Source: Seiridium cupressi (taxonomy: Eukaryota; Ascomycota; Sordariomycetes; Amphisphaeriales; Sporocadaceae). Taken from it: a stretch of 64,000 nt of DNA. Under the pieces are notes generated by a model that had not been told where the DNA came from, ran no database searches, and saw only the letters and a list, made by a program, of their open reading frames with translations. The stretch is from contig JARVKI010000048.1 of the NCBI GenBank assembly GCA_036674765.1, positions 62,001 to 126,000 on the forward strand, read 5' to 3'. Below are positions 1 to 10,700 of this stretch, piece by piece (positions within the stretch are counted from its first letter, which is position 1; the number at the start of each line of letters is the position of its first letter). The translations under genes and the position numbers were made by a program.

Positions 1-740
1 AATTTGGAAGGGTAGGCTTGCCAGATATCCGCGGTGCCAGAGCTCTTCTGGCACTGAAGCCTTGATGCAAGGTTTGTTTACCATGTCATCCTTCTTGTCG
101 GCCAGGACGCAATGATTGATCCTCAGCTGCGGGACTCACCCTGGTAATGAATTCTGGAAAATATCGATCACTATGTGGATTGGGAGGTGCGCGGAGAAAA
201 TGCCGACTAAGTAAATGGACCTGAAAGAATAGATGGGGGGTGCGATAGAATAGACTTGGACTTCCATCGCTGATGTAATCTCGTCCGCAACACCAAGTAT
301 GGTAAAAGTGAATCTATGATTTTTTCCAGTTACCGGCCACAGCCGTTAGATTTGGAGCTGTACCTAAAGGATGATAATTTTTAAAAGGCAGGGTTCCTTT
401 TATCCTAAGCATTTCTTTCATTTATAGTGGAGTTTCACGACTCTTATGAGGTAGGTGACTTTTCTTCACCAGCTTCATGCCAATACCCATCAGATACGAG
501 CTCTATACAGAGCGCTGAAGCAATCAAACCAGGCAAGCGATTCTAGAATCATATACTGTGGAATGTTAAAAATATGGTCTAAAGGTCTACTGCCAAACAT
601 GTTCTAAATTTTGATGCATTTCTAAATCCTTTTTTTTTAATCTCATTCCTCACTGGAAAACGCGAGAATATGTATAACTAGCAACGACACAAGGAATCAG
701 TCTTGATTAGTGGCTCGATTTGGACCACTCAGCAGGCTCC
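1..740. other. Left-edge intergenic stretch, no gene supported
   Basis: No convincing coding region. Frame 3 is open for about 20 codons from the edge to a TGA near position 60 and could be the tail of a plus-strand gene outside the window, but this is too short to support. The rest is the 3' flank of the minus-strand dioxygenase gene ending at 741. Confidence 0.5.
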
Positions 741-2132
741 TTAAGCCGCGGCTTCCAACTGAAGTCCCTCACGGCGCGAAATGCTTTGCGGGTCAAAGTA
801 AGGGCGCTCTCCCAAACTTCTGGCTGAGTAGCCAGCCCGGGCGCCAGAGTAATCGACGGTGGCAGCGTGGTAAACGCTGCGGTTGTCCCAAATAGCTAGA
901 CGCAAGATAGTCGTCAGTCTCAGCCGTTCATTACGCAACAAGAGGCAGGCTATTAGGAACAGGAGCAACTCACCAAGGTCGTTAGGCTTCTGCCACCTGC
1001 ATCTAGCTTGAAGGTCGTGGTTCTCAGTGATCAATTTCAGGAAAGCGTCCTTCAGATGCTCGCTTTCCTGCTCGGACAAACCATTGATCTCCTTGATGTG
1101 AATTCCGGCGCCAAAAAGACTCTTCCACCCAGTAACCGGGTTTGTGCGCACTAGGGGGTGAATGGCGGTGATTTCGGAGCCTGTGTTCTCGGGAGCACCT
1201 CGAGGTCCCTCGAAGATAGGGGTTCCCATCTTTTCTGCCAACTTGTGGTAAATGCCAGCCTGGCTGCAGGTCACGGACAAAGTCTCGAGAAACTTCTGGT
1301 ATGGAGTGGAGATGCGATCGTACATCTCATAAGCAGAGGCAAACATGGTATCTGGGTCATGATCAGTCAATCGTAATCAGGGTCGATGCGGTTTCACTGC
1401 ACACCAGAACATTTAGATTTCAGATGGGCGAAATCACTTACCGCCGCCCGTAGGAGGACTGACCTCCATTCGGAGGATTGAGTAGTCACTGGGGACACGC
1501 TCCCACTGAACGTCAGTGTGCCATTCCGTGCGCGACGACTGACGCTTTCCGCCGGAGTTGTCGGAGAGCGCCTTTCCCAGCCCAGCATAGTTCTTCACCT
1601 GCTTGGACCCGACCATGGAGATATGATCATCGACATCGGGGTTCTGAAGGTGGTTGTTGATGGGGTGGATGTGGAGATCAGAGGTTTCCGGCCCTCCGGA
1701 TAGACGACCGAGCCTGCGGGCAATCTCCTTTTGGTGTTCAGTCGTGATACCGTCTTGGCCACGGAATATAACAACACCACGGCGCGAGACTTTTTGCCAG
1801 AAGTTTCGTTAGTCAATCCCTCCAACGGTCTATAATTATTATGGCCCTGATCTGACGTGCAACGTGGACACATGCCTGGACTAGGCATTGGAGATTGGCT
1901 ACGCACCAGTAATGGCTAGTTCACGGAGCAACTCATCGGAATCGGGAGCCTCTAACCAGTCAACCAAGTTGACGGTCGGGAACTCAGTACCAATAACAGG
2001 AGTTACGTCAACTTTCTCAAACTTGTCAAGCTTGCCTGTTGGCTTGAGAGGTTCGGTATGACCAGTCCTAACGCTCTCGTCATCGTGGGCGAACCCATTC
2101 CCGTTCGATACACCGTTCCCGTTGGCTGTCAT
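741..2132 (-). CDS. TauD/TfdA-family Fe(II)/2-oxoglutarate-dependent dioxygenase
   Basis: Exons (minus strand) are 2132-1907, 1789-1442, 1351-974 and 895-741, giving 368 aa. The three introns have GTGCGT, GTAAGT and GTGAGT donors and keep frame. The start is the first ATG (MTANGNG...); the reading frame opens further upstream but only from TTG. The Fe-binding HxD motif is visible in 'EWHTDVQWE' (exon 2). The 'HPLVRTNPVTGWKSLF' substrate/2-OG region follows in exon 3, and the distal His is in 'VYHAATVDY' (exon 4). Length and motif order match fungal taurine-dioxygenase-like enzymes. The family oxidises a C-H bond using 2-oxoglutarate and O2; the substrate cannot be read from sequence. It is divergent from the decarboxylase-like gene at 3144, and its place beside methylcitrate/aconitate enzymes and a FAS subunit suggests it hydroxylates or desaturates an alkyl-citrate-derived intermediate (inference). 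It could instead be an ordinary sulfonate dioxygenase. Confidence 0.88.
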
Positions 2133-3143
2133 ATTCGCAAGTGATTTGAATATTGGGTTGATCAACGATGAGGGGAAAGTGGTTACGCAAGACAGTATCT
2201 AATTGGGAACCCTGGAGCTTTGCCGTACTTCGTCCAGACTCACAGGCCTATACATTCTTGAACCGACTGGTTTCTTTATATTACCATCTGAATCCAATAA
2301 TTGGAAGTATAAGGGGGGTGTGCCCACCAATCATGTCTGTGCTACTTTGGCTCGATGCGGCAGTCTCAACGTGAAGCGACATTGAGACCAGGCCGACCTC
2401 CGACGTGGTTCCGTCGTCGTATGATTATCGAAAAGAGTGTATCAGAGTATTGTAGACTCCAACCTTGTCCCGTTCACAAATTCCATGGTTGCATCGGTGT
2501 TTGCTGACGGTTGTCTTACACGGCTTTCTGGTCTAAGCTGTATGCTCGGGTCTCGGCACGCCGAGCGGTCGGAACGGCAAACGTCCCCTTCAAAGTTCAG
2601 CGCACAATGAACTTGATACATTTCCGTGCCATTACAGACACCTACTGGAAATGTACTTTGAATGAATTCTAATGTGAGGCTCGGATTTGTTTGACGAGTC
2701 TGTGCATCGCCTACCCCTAGACAATGCGAATTCCCTGCCTCCACGGGATCTTGCCACCGTAGCGGGGCACTGCATCCTATTACCTGATTTCTACATCGCA
2801 GCAGAATGTGCATTCTCAAATTTCTCGTCCTCATCAGGGTGTAAATAGGCGCGCGAACAGCAAAGCCATCTAGAAGCCAGCTGATTTGCGAACACGCTAG
2901 GCCGGCACCCGCAAGCCGAGTATGCTTCACCAGTTGCAAGAAGCAATGTATAGTCTATTCCAGTCTAGTCCACACCGAACTGTAACCAAGATCCGGGCCC
3001 TTATGAAGTTCAATGGTCTAAAATGTGGACAACTGCTGTTTTCATGGTTCGTTACAATCACTCGGCTGTTTGAGGGGCTCTCGTGACATTTACCTCTACA
3101 CAAGTCCTGGTTATCTTTGCTTGCCACCAAGGCCGCTTTCGAC
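2133..3143. promoter_or_regulatory. Divergent promoter region between dioxygenase and decarboxylase-like genes
   Basis: About 1 kb separates two divergent start codons (2132 minus, 3144 plus), so it must hold both promoters. The only long ORF here (minus, 2442-2939) opens with TTG and resembles nothing I know. A short CGG-N4-CCG inverted repeat lies at 2554-2563. It could be a zinc-cluster site, but one copy is weak evidence. Confidence 0.5.
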
Positions 3144-4760
3144 ATGGCGACGCAAACCATCGTGAAAGAAACCCTTGAGAAACAGAAGTATGACGATTTG
3201 ACGGACCTGCACTCGCACGTAGATGATCCATCCCAAGACGAAACGGCCGGCACTACTGCCGCACTCTGTGAATGGGCAATTGGATTGAAATCCTCGGATG
3301 TCCCAAGCCCTATCCTTGAACGTGTCAAGCACTTGATTCTGGATGGGATAGCCTGTGGGCTTGTCGGCGGTCATGTTCCTTGGTCGGAGCAAGCAGCTGA
3401 GGCCATCGTGGACTACGAGCCACCGGGATATTGTAGTGTGATTGGATACGACGAGGTAAGTAAACTCTGCGAAGCAATATGCGCTTTGCAAATATTTGAC
3501 ATCTTGACTAACATTCTGAAGACTCTAGGGCCTCTCTCAGCAGCGATTTTGAATGGTGCCTTTATCCAGGCAACTGAGCTGGATGATTATCACAGCTCAG
3601 CCCCCTTGCACTCAGCTTCCGTAGTGTTACCGGCCATTCTAGCCGCATCACAATTCTTGTCCACCGGCAATGGAAGGGGAAAGGCCAAGCAAAAAGTTTC
3701 GGGGCTGGACTTCCTGATGTCTGCCGTCGTCGGCTTTGAGACTGGACCTCGGGCGGGCGCGGGAATGGGCGGAGGCGAGCTGCTGGTGCGAGGGTGGCAC
3801 TCGGGCGCCATCTTTGGCTGTCCAGCCGCCGCAATGGCAAGTTCTAGACTCCTTGGTCTTTCTGCCGAAAAGACCGAGTCGGCCATCGGTATCGCATGTA
3901 CGCAAGCCGGAGGCCTTATGTCGGCGACCTACGAAGGCATGATCAAGCGAGTGCAGCACGCGTTCGCCGCGCGTAATGGGCTGTTCGGAGCTCTGCTTGC
4001 CCGAAACGGCTATTTGGGCATCAGAAAAGTGTTTGAGCGGCGCTATGGAGGCTTTCTAAGCATGTTCAGCAAGGGAAACAATCAGACGCCGCAATACGAT
4101 GTTCGCCGCGTGACCGAGAACTTGGGTGACACGTGGCAGATCTTCAATATCCGCGTCAAGCTGTATGCATGTGTTGGTGGTTGCCACGGTCAAATTGAAG
4201 CCCTAGACAAACTTCAGCAGCAACACCCTGAACGATTTGAAGCAGAGGCGCTTCGCCGCATTGTCAGCATCAAAGTCGGACTTTCGGGCCCTATATTCGC
4301 TCATGATGGCTGGGCACCTCACGAGCGCCCTTTGGCCACTACTGGAGCACAGATGAACGCAGCTTACATTGGTGCTGTGCAGCTCGTCGACCGACAGGTG
4401 CTCTTGGAGCAATTCGCTGACAACTCCTTAAACCGAGATGAGGTCTGGGATTTGGTGTACAAGACGACTTGCTACCACGATACCCGGTTCGACAAGCCAC
4501 ATTTCGGCTGTGGTGCACGCATTACTATTGAGTTTGATGATGGTGTCAAGCTTGAGGAGGTCCTAGACCAGCCCCGCGGATTTAACCCCCCCGTAAAGGA
4601 CGAGGAAATTGCGGCCAAGTATCGGAAATTGGCACGTTCCGCCATTGATGATGAACAGCGAATTGAGAAAATTGAGAAGCTAATTCTGGGCATGGAGCAG
4701 CTTGACGACATATCGGAGCTTCTGCAGCTGATTTCATTACCTACCAAGAAAGTACTCTAG
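3144..4760 (+). CDS. Cis-aconitate decarboxylase-like protein (MmgE/PrpD family)
   Basis: Exons 3144-3455 and 3522-4760 give 516 aa. The intron has a GTAAGT donor and acceptor CTGAAG, chosen because it yields 'GYDE-TLGPLSAAILNGAF', the family's conserved junction. The start is the ATG of MATQTIV; the frame opens earlier only from TTG. Similarity to Aspergillus terreus cis-aconitate decarboxylase (about 490 aa) runs end to end: 'LERVKHLILDGIACGLVGG', 'IQATELDDYHSSAPLHSAS', 'RVQHAFAARNGLFGALLA' and 'WDLVYKTT'. The ELDDYH...PLH and KRVQH segments carry the active-site His and Lys residues of the family. The known reaction is decarboxylation of cis-aconitate to itaconate. Here the neighbouring FAS beta and methylcitrate-dehydratase-like genes suggest a long-chain (alkyl) aconitate substrate instead (inference). 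No itaconate-type transporters (mttA/mfsA-like) are visible nearby. No clear mitochondrial presequence. Confidence 0.9.
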   Translation: MATQTIVKETLEKQKYDDLTDLHSHVDDPSQDETAGTTAALCEWAIGLKSSDVPSPILERVKHLILDGIACGLVGGHVPWSEQAAEAIVDYEPPGYCSVIGYDEVSKLCEAICALQIFDILTNILKTLGPLSAAILNGAFIQATELDDYHSSAPLHSASVVLPAILAASQFLSTGNGRGKAKQKVSGLDFLMSAVVGFETGPRAGAGMGGGELLVRGWHSGAIFGCPAAAMASSRLLGLSAEKTESAIGIACTQAGGLMSATYEGMIKRVQHAFAARNGLFGALLARNGYLGIRKVFERRYGGFLSMFSKGNNQTPQYDVRRVTENLGDTWQIFNIRVKLYACVGGCHGQIEALDKLQQQHPERFEAEALRRIVSIKVGLSGPIFAHDGWAPHERPLATTGAQMNAAYIGAVQLVDRQVLLEQFADNSLNRDEVWDLVYKTTCYHDTRFDKPHFGCGARITIEFDDGVKLEEVLDQPRGFNPPVKDEEIAAKYRKLARSAIDDEQRIEKIEKLILGMEQLDDISELLQLISLPTKKVL

Positions 4761-5089
4761 ATAAGATTAAAACAAGGTTGGGAACAGAAATAAACATTGC
4801 GCTTTTGATTGTTCCTACTATGTCTGCTCTGACATTATCTCACGAGACTTCCAGTGAAGAGTCAAACCTAATTGCACCATCTTTCACGCCTGGGCTATTC
4901 ATAAGCACTCACAGGCCAGTATTGCTCTCATAGAAATCCGAGTTTCGCCCCTCCGAGGACATCAATTTGTTCTATAAGACCTACCATTATGGCACTCACT
5001 GAGCCTCGTCTATCACAGTAGCGGGCATTCGGTCAAACCGCCAAGGGTATATATGGATTGGTTATTCTCGTATCCCACAGATCAATTCC
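4761..5089. other. Convergent 3' intergenic region
   Basis: Short spacer between the convergent decarboxylase-like (+) and dehydratase-like (-) genes. I see only likely 3' UTR/polyadenylation sequence. Confidence 0.6.
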
Positions 5090-6885
5090 TCATGGCTGAA
5101 ATAAATCAACAAACTTGCTAACTTCAAGCTTCTCGAAATCGGGACCATTCACAGTAGCAACGATTTCATCCACCCGATCAGCTGGTAGTCCTAGCCTTAG
5201 ATTCCGAACAGCCTTGCTGCTCACTAGCGGTAGAGACTCTTCCCTTCGCACATGACCAAGTGGAAAGTCCACCTGGGCAAAGAGCTTCGTGCCGTCATTC
5301 ATGGTGATCTCGAGTGAGTTGGCAGCACTGCGGATCGCCGAGTTATGATAGTCAAGCGTGAATTGTTCTTCTTCCTCCATGGTGATTACAGTCCTGAGTC
5401 GCTCAAGACGCTCATCTGTGGACCAGGGACTATCGTTCTGGTAATCCTCCGTATCGATCTGACTGCCTTTCAGTAACACGACAGCCACCATGTATCGTAA
5501 GCAGTGGTCCCGATCTGCGGGGTTGTGCAGTGGCCCTTCCTTGTTGATGATAATCATGGCAGGCTTCTGTGTTCTTGAGCGGATACTCTTAATGTCCTTG
5601 ACGTCAAGGTTACGCTCCTGGAGCTGCTTGACCAGATCCAGCGCAGCTTCGACAGCCGTTAGTCCGTGCCCTTCGGCCGTGGTAACTTTGAACAAGACAT
5701 TCTCCATCACCCAGTTTCCGAATGGGCGCGGTAGTTTGAACTCATTATCTTTATTGAGAATATGGTAGAAGCCCCACCGCGGGTCAGTCAACACCCGCCT
5801 TATTCCAGGTTGCCCTGTTCGCGCTAGGGATGCGAGATGCACAGCGCGCACTGTCGTGGGTTTAGAGTCAGCAATCAGCAATAACGAACGGCAATTTTGG
5901 ATACGATGCGCATAGCCCAGACGCACGACCATTGGAGTGGGCAATCATCATACGCTTCACGAAGCAAGCTAGAGCGGAGTAGGAGTAGACCTCATCGATC
6001 ATGTGATAGACAGGACATTCATGGTGCGAGGCATCTCGTGTACAGAATAAAGCGGATAGATTCAGGAGCTGGACACTTACTGCAAGCATCACCAGCAGCC
6101 CAACCTTTTCTCGGCCCAGTGTTGGGCGCTTGACGGTAGACTCTCAGCGGGTGTCCATCAGCCCAAGCATGAGACACGGCCGAAAGGGCCTGATCGATCG
6201 TCAATCCCATGAGCCATGAAACTGCCGCCGTGGAGCCAATCTTGACGAGAATCGTGTGATCCAAGCCGACGCGGTTGAACGCGTTATGCTCTTGGAAGCA
6301 GCCTTGGATCTCATATGCCTTGATCATCGCCAGCAGCACGCGGTATATTGTGACGCCACCGGCTGCGGTGTCACCCCGTGCAGCTGCATCGCGACTAAGC
6401 ACATCGGCGGTTGCTAAAATGGCCCCGAGGTTGTCTGTTGCCAGGCTCAAACACTGGATTAGTGACAAGTTCTCGTCTCAAGTCGTATCTGACAGACTAT
6501 TCGCAAAGTAATGATTATCAGACTCACCCGATGGATGTCCCCATTCAGCACCCGCGAAAGCATCGTTGTGATCAAGGTAGCGAATCGTGGCACCCAAGTC
6601 GAAGGCGCCTTTGAGTAGATCCAACGAGTGCTTCGTACCTGGCAGCCGAAATGCACCAGAAACTGCGCCGGCCTGGTTGGGCCACAACGGCCCCACCAGA
6701 GCAGCGCATTCCTTGCTGGTGTTGAGACTCTCTATTGCCGCCCCGAGAGAGTCGAGCAGTGCTGCCTTGGCTCTTGTGAGCGCCGCATCAGAAGGAGTGT
6801 TGAAATTATATGCATAGTCAACTATGAGATGAATAACATCGTCGTACGGCTTCTCCGCGTTGTTGTCTGGCTGTTCGGTGGTCAT
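5090..6885 (-). CDS. 2-methylcitrate dehydratase-like protein (MmgE/PrpD family)
   Basis: Exons (minus) 6885-6528, 6434-6081 and 5850-5090 give 490 aa. Intron 1 (93 nt) has a GTGAGT donor. Its acceptor (GGCAACAG) was chosen because it restores the conserved 'GHPSDNLGAIL' of PrpD proteins. Intron 2 (230 nt) has a GTAAGT donor and joins 'GDAC' to 'MRAVHLASLARTG'. Family motifs include 'ATIRYLDHNDAFAGAEWGHPSD', 'QEHNAFNRVGLDHT', 'VSHAWADG' and 'LRYMVAVVLLKG'. The housekeeping enzyme dehydrates 2-methylcitrate in mitochondrial propionate catabolism. This protein starts with an acidic MTTEQPDNNAEKPYDD segment and lacks an obvious mitochondrial presequence, which fits a dedicated biosynthetic paralogue acting on an alkylcitrate (inference). 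It diverges from the FAS beta gene, with which it shares an upstream region of about 0.86 kb. Confidence 0.9.
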
Positions 6886-7746
6886 TCTACAATCCGTCTA
6901 TTGGGAGACAATTAAAACAGAGGTGGCAGTCTTTTCTGGCAACTTAAACAGGCTTGGTAAACTCTTCGAGCATTTCGCATTCTCTTCTATTTAACAGCAA
7001 AGCTTAACTCTCTATAAAACTGTCTATACCCGCATGGCTCATCACGTAGGCTCGTTCCATGGCCCCGGGGTTGATATTACCTGCACCTTGTAGTCAGACT
7101 AACCGGCTTTGGCGACCGTGAGTGGAGAACACCTCTCGCGATGGCATTCCAGCCGGATGACAGGCATATAGATCCAATTCTAGGGTGAGCATAATCGCCG
7201 GGCCATATCGGGATTCGGAGTCCGGGCGCGAGATTCGGCCACGCTGACCTAAGAGCCTTGAGTATTCACGGTCTTTGAATTCTCTCCGGCGAGACCATGT
7301 TTCATCTTCGGCCCACAAGCTGATTAACGACATCCGAATGCAGTAGTAGCCTTACCGTTGTTCGGCCACCAATGCCGGTTTCGCAATATGATAACTGGCG
7401 AAATGAGATTGTTGTGACTGGTGGTTGGGGTTGGGTGGCGACCGTGCGGCCCGAAATTGGCATGTCGCCTTTTTGTGTAATGACGGCGATAGATGCCGCC
7501 TGACAAGGTATCAACCGTGGTTGAGCAGGAGATAAGGACTAGAGAATAAATCTAGATTATCAGTACCACTATCCTTCAGTTGTGCGCTAGATTGTCTCCT
7601 GTCAGACTCGTCAACACTTGAACTTTCTCTTACATTCTATCGAATTTGCTCTGAGCGATAGACTCATAGAAGACATGGTCTTTGTCGTCGCCTAAAGGCT
7701 CACAGATAGACCACGCCTCTGGCGCCAAGCAAAGCTTGATTACATC
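6886..7746. promoter_or_regulatory. Divergent promoter between dehydratase-like and FAS beta genes
   Basis: An 861-bp gap between divergent ATGs (6885 minus, 7747 plus). It contains a short upstream ORF for the FAS gene (listed separately) and no other coding signal I can support; overlapping minus-strand ORFs at 7094-7514 match nothing known. Confidence 0.5.
7675..7695 (+). promoter_or_regulatory. Six-codon upstream ORF in the FAS beta leader
   Basis: An ATG followed by five sense codons and TAA ends 51 nt before the FAS beta start codon at 7747. If it lies within the transcript it could lower translation of the main ORF. The transcription start is not known. Confidence 0.35.
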
Positions 7747-10700
7747 ATGGGTGATAATACTGGATTCTCCAGTAGTATTGGCACAACTGCTTCGACACCG
7801 GATCTTGGCTACCTCACCCCAGCCATGCCAGAGCCAACCTCCGCCAAAAATGGCGCTACACCAAGACTTTCCAGTGCACTATTTGCGGCAGCGGAAGTTG
7901 GTGAGGCATCTATCGCCGTAGTCTTCGGTGGACAGAGTTCCGCCAACTCTTCATGCGTCGAGCAGGCTGCGGGACTTTACTCTCTTTACCAACATTATGT
8001 CGAGCCGCTGGTGGCGGCCATGGACACTGTCCTTGGAAAACTCTCTACTTCATTCCCAGAGGCCGAGGTCTTCTTCCTGGGACGGGAGATCAGTATCCGA
8101 AACTGGTTCACGGATCCATCATCCCGTCCAGATGGCGCCTTCATCGCGTCTGCACCAGTGAGCCTGCCCATGATCGGTCTGCTGGACCTGATGCATTACT
8201 GTGTAATCGGCAAAACCCTCGACAAAACTCCAGGCCAGCTAAGAAAGCTGCTCAGCGGCATGACGGGCCATTCACAAGGGATCATAATTGCCGCAGCATT
8301 GGCTCGGTCTGACTGCAACAGCTGGGAGGACTTTGTGCGTGTCGCCGCATGGGCGGTGGAACTCCTCTTCTGGATAGGCTGGGAGTTTCACGCCGCAGCA
8401 CCTCAAGCGCCCCTCTCACCTTCTGCCATCAGCGACAGCGTGGAAAGCGGACCCGGCATACCATCGCATATGCTGTCAGTACGCGGGCTGGAGCGCTCAC
8501 AGCTAGACAAGGCTGTGGCGGCTTGCAACCACAACTTGAAGCATGAACCGAATCAGCACCTGTACGTGGCTCTTTTCAACGGGCCTCGCAGCTACACCGT
8601 GGCTGGCGCACCGCGGTCTCTTTTCGGACTCACTCTACGACTGGCGGCATATGGCCAGGCTCCCGGCACAGATCAAAGCCGCATTCCGTTTGGCCAGAGG
8701 AAGCCTCAAGTCTCTTGCCACTTTCTGGCTGTGAGCGCTCCTTTCCACACGCCGCATCTCGCAGAGGCTGGACAAAGAGTCAAGCACAGGTTCGCCGTCG
8801 TTGAGTCCACCTCCAGAACCGGACGGCTGACAGTGAGCGATTTGGACTTGGCACTTTTCCACACCAGGACGGGCCGTGATGTGAGAGATGCATACCCGGG
8901 AATGACTGTCCTCGCCGACGTCTTGGTTGATGCGATTGCTACGGAAAAGGTGAATTGGCCGAAAACTCTGGGAATGACCAGGATTGAACATGATGTTGAA
9001 CATGCAGTGTCACACATGATTGTTTTGGGCAGTGGTCGTCACAGCATCCTGGTCCACCAGAGTGTAGATGGTCTTGGGATCCGCGTCATAGATGGCACAT
9101 CTTTCCAGCTCCCAAATCAAGCAGGTGATGCTCAAACGGCAATAGGCTCTAGAGCAGAGCTCTTCGACCTTACCCTTGCCCCATGGCAACTCAAACCACA
9201 AACGTGGAAAGCCAAATACGCGCCACGCGTTCAGAAGAATTTCTTGGATCTCAATTCGGACGAGGTGAATCTCGCGTCGCTGACGGCCGCAAAGTCGGTC
9301 GAGAATTCCACGACACACTATACCTACACAGTTGAAACTCGTCTAAACCGTATCTTGAACGCACCTCCAGTCATGGTCGCAGGTATGACGCCTACCACAG
9401 TCCATCCGGACTTTGTGGGCGCGGTCATCAATGCGGGATACCATATCGAGCTGGCCGGAGGCGGGTATTTTGACGATGTCCAGATGTCGGTTGCCATCGA
9501 TACACTCACAGCCCAGATCCCGGCAGGGCGAGGCATTACCATCAACCTCATCTATGCTAGCCCCGTTGCAATGGGCTGGCAAATTCCTCTACTGCAAACC
9601 CTCATTCGGCGCGGCGTGCCGATTGAGGGTCTTACCATCGGCGCGGGTGTCCCATCCCCTGACATCGTGGCCGGGTACATTGAGAATCTTGGGTCTGGGA
9701 CTGTTACTGGGGCCAAAAAGGGAGCTGGAGGGTTGCGTCACATATCCTTCAAGCCAGGGACGGCTGCATCTATCCGTGAAGTCATCGCCATCGCTCGGAG
9801 CCACCCGAGATTCCCGATCATCCTCCAGTGGACAGGCGGACGTGGTGGGGGCCATCACTCCACTGAGGATTTCCACGAGCCGCTCCTTGAGACGTACAGT
9901 GAGATCCGGCGATGTGAGAACCTTTATCTAGTGGTGGGGAGTGGCTTTGGAGACGGAGCAGGCATGTTGCCCTACTTCACAGGCGAGTGGTCGGTCAAGT
10001 TTGAGCGGCCAGCCATGCCCGTGGACGGGGTCCTGCTGGGCAGTCGAATGATGGTGGCCCGTGAAGCGCACACATCTCCCCAGGCAAAAAAGCTTCTCCT
10101 TAAGGCGTCCGGTGTGGGTGACTCCGAATGGCAAACGAGTTATGCGCCCTGGAGTTCGAAGAGCACAGTCCTCACAGTCGTCTCCGAGATGGGACAGCCA
10201 ATTCATAAGCTTGCCACTCGAGGAGTCCGTCTTTGGAAAGAGTTGGACGAGACTGTTTTCAGCCTTCCAAGGTCGGAACGTAAAGCAGCCCTGCAGAAAC
10301 GGAAACACGAGATCATCCGCCGCCTGAATGCGGATTCTCACAGACCGTGGTTTGGCCGAGACACCACTGGAAAGTCGGTTGACTTGGAAGACATGACCTA
10401 CACTGAGGTACTTTGCCGCCTAGTCCAGCTCATGTACGTCAACCACCAACAACGCTGGGTCGATTCGTCGTATCAGGAGCTATTCCAAGTATTCGCGACG
10501 AGGGTGCTGGAGAGGCTTTCGTTTGGCAGCAGTCGTCCGTCAACCACATCAACAAATACCGTTCAGCTGAAACTAGGATCAGAGTCACCTCCTAGTCTGC
10601 TTGTGAAGATCAATGCCGCGTGTCCTGAGGCTGCTACTCAGATACTGCACCCAGAGGACTCTCGTGTCTTTGTTCAGCTGTGTAGAGCACGGGGGCGCAA

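Noticed and set aside
1..62. 20-codon open frame at the left edge as the tail of another gene
   Set aside because: Too short; stretches of this length without a stop are common.
2554..2563. CGG-N4-CCG inverted repeat as a cluster-specific zinc-cluster site
   Set aside because: The other divergent promoter has a CGG-N3-CCG at 7216-7224 with different spacing; two short, unequal sites are expected by chance.
2442..2939. 165-aa minus-strand ORF between the dioxygenase and decarboxylase-like genes
   Set aside because: Begins with TTG, has no family resemblance and sits in a divergent promoter region.
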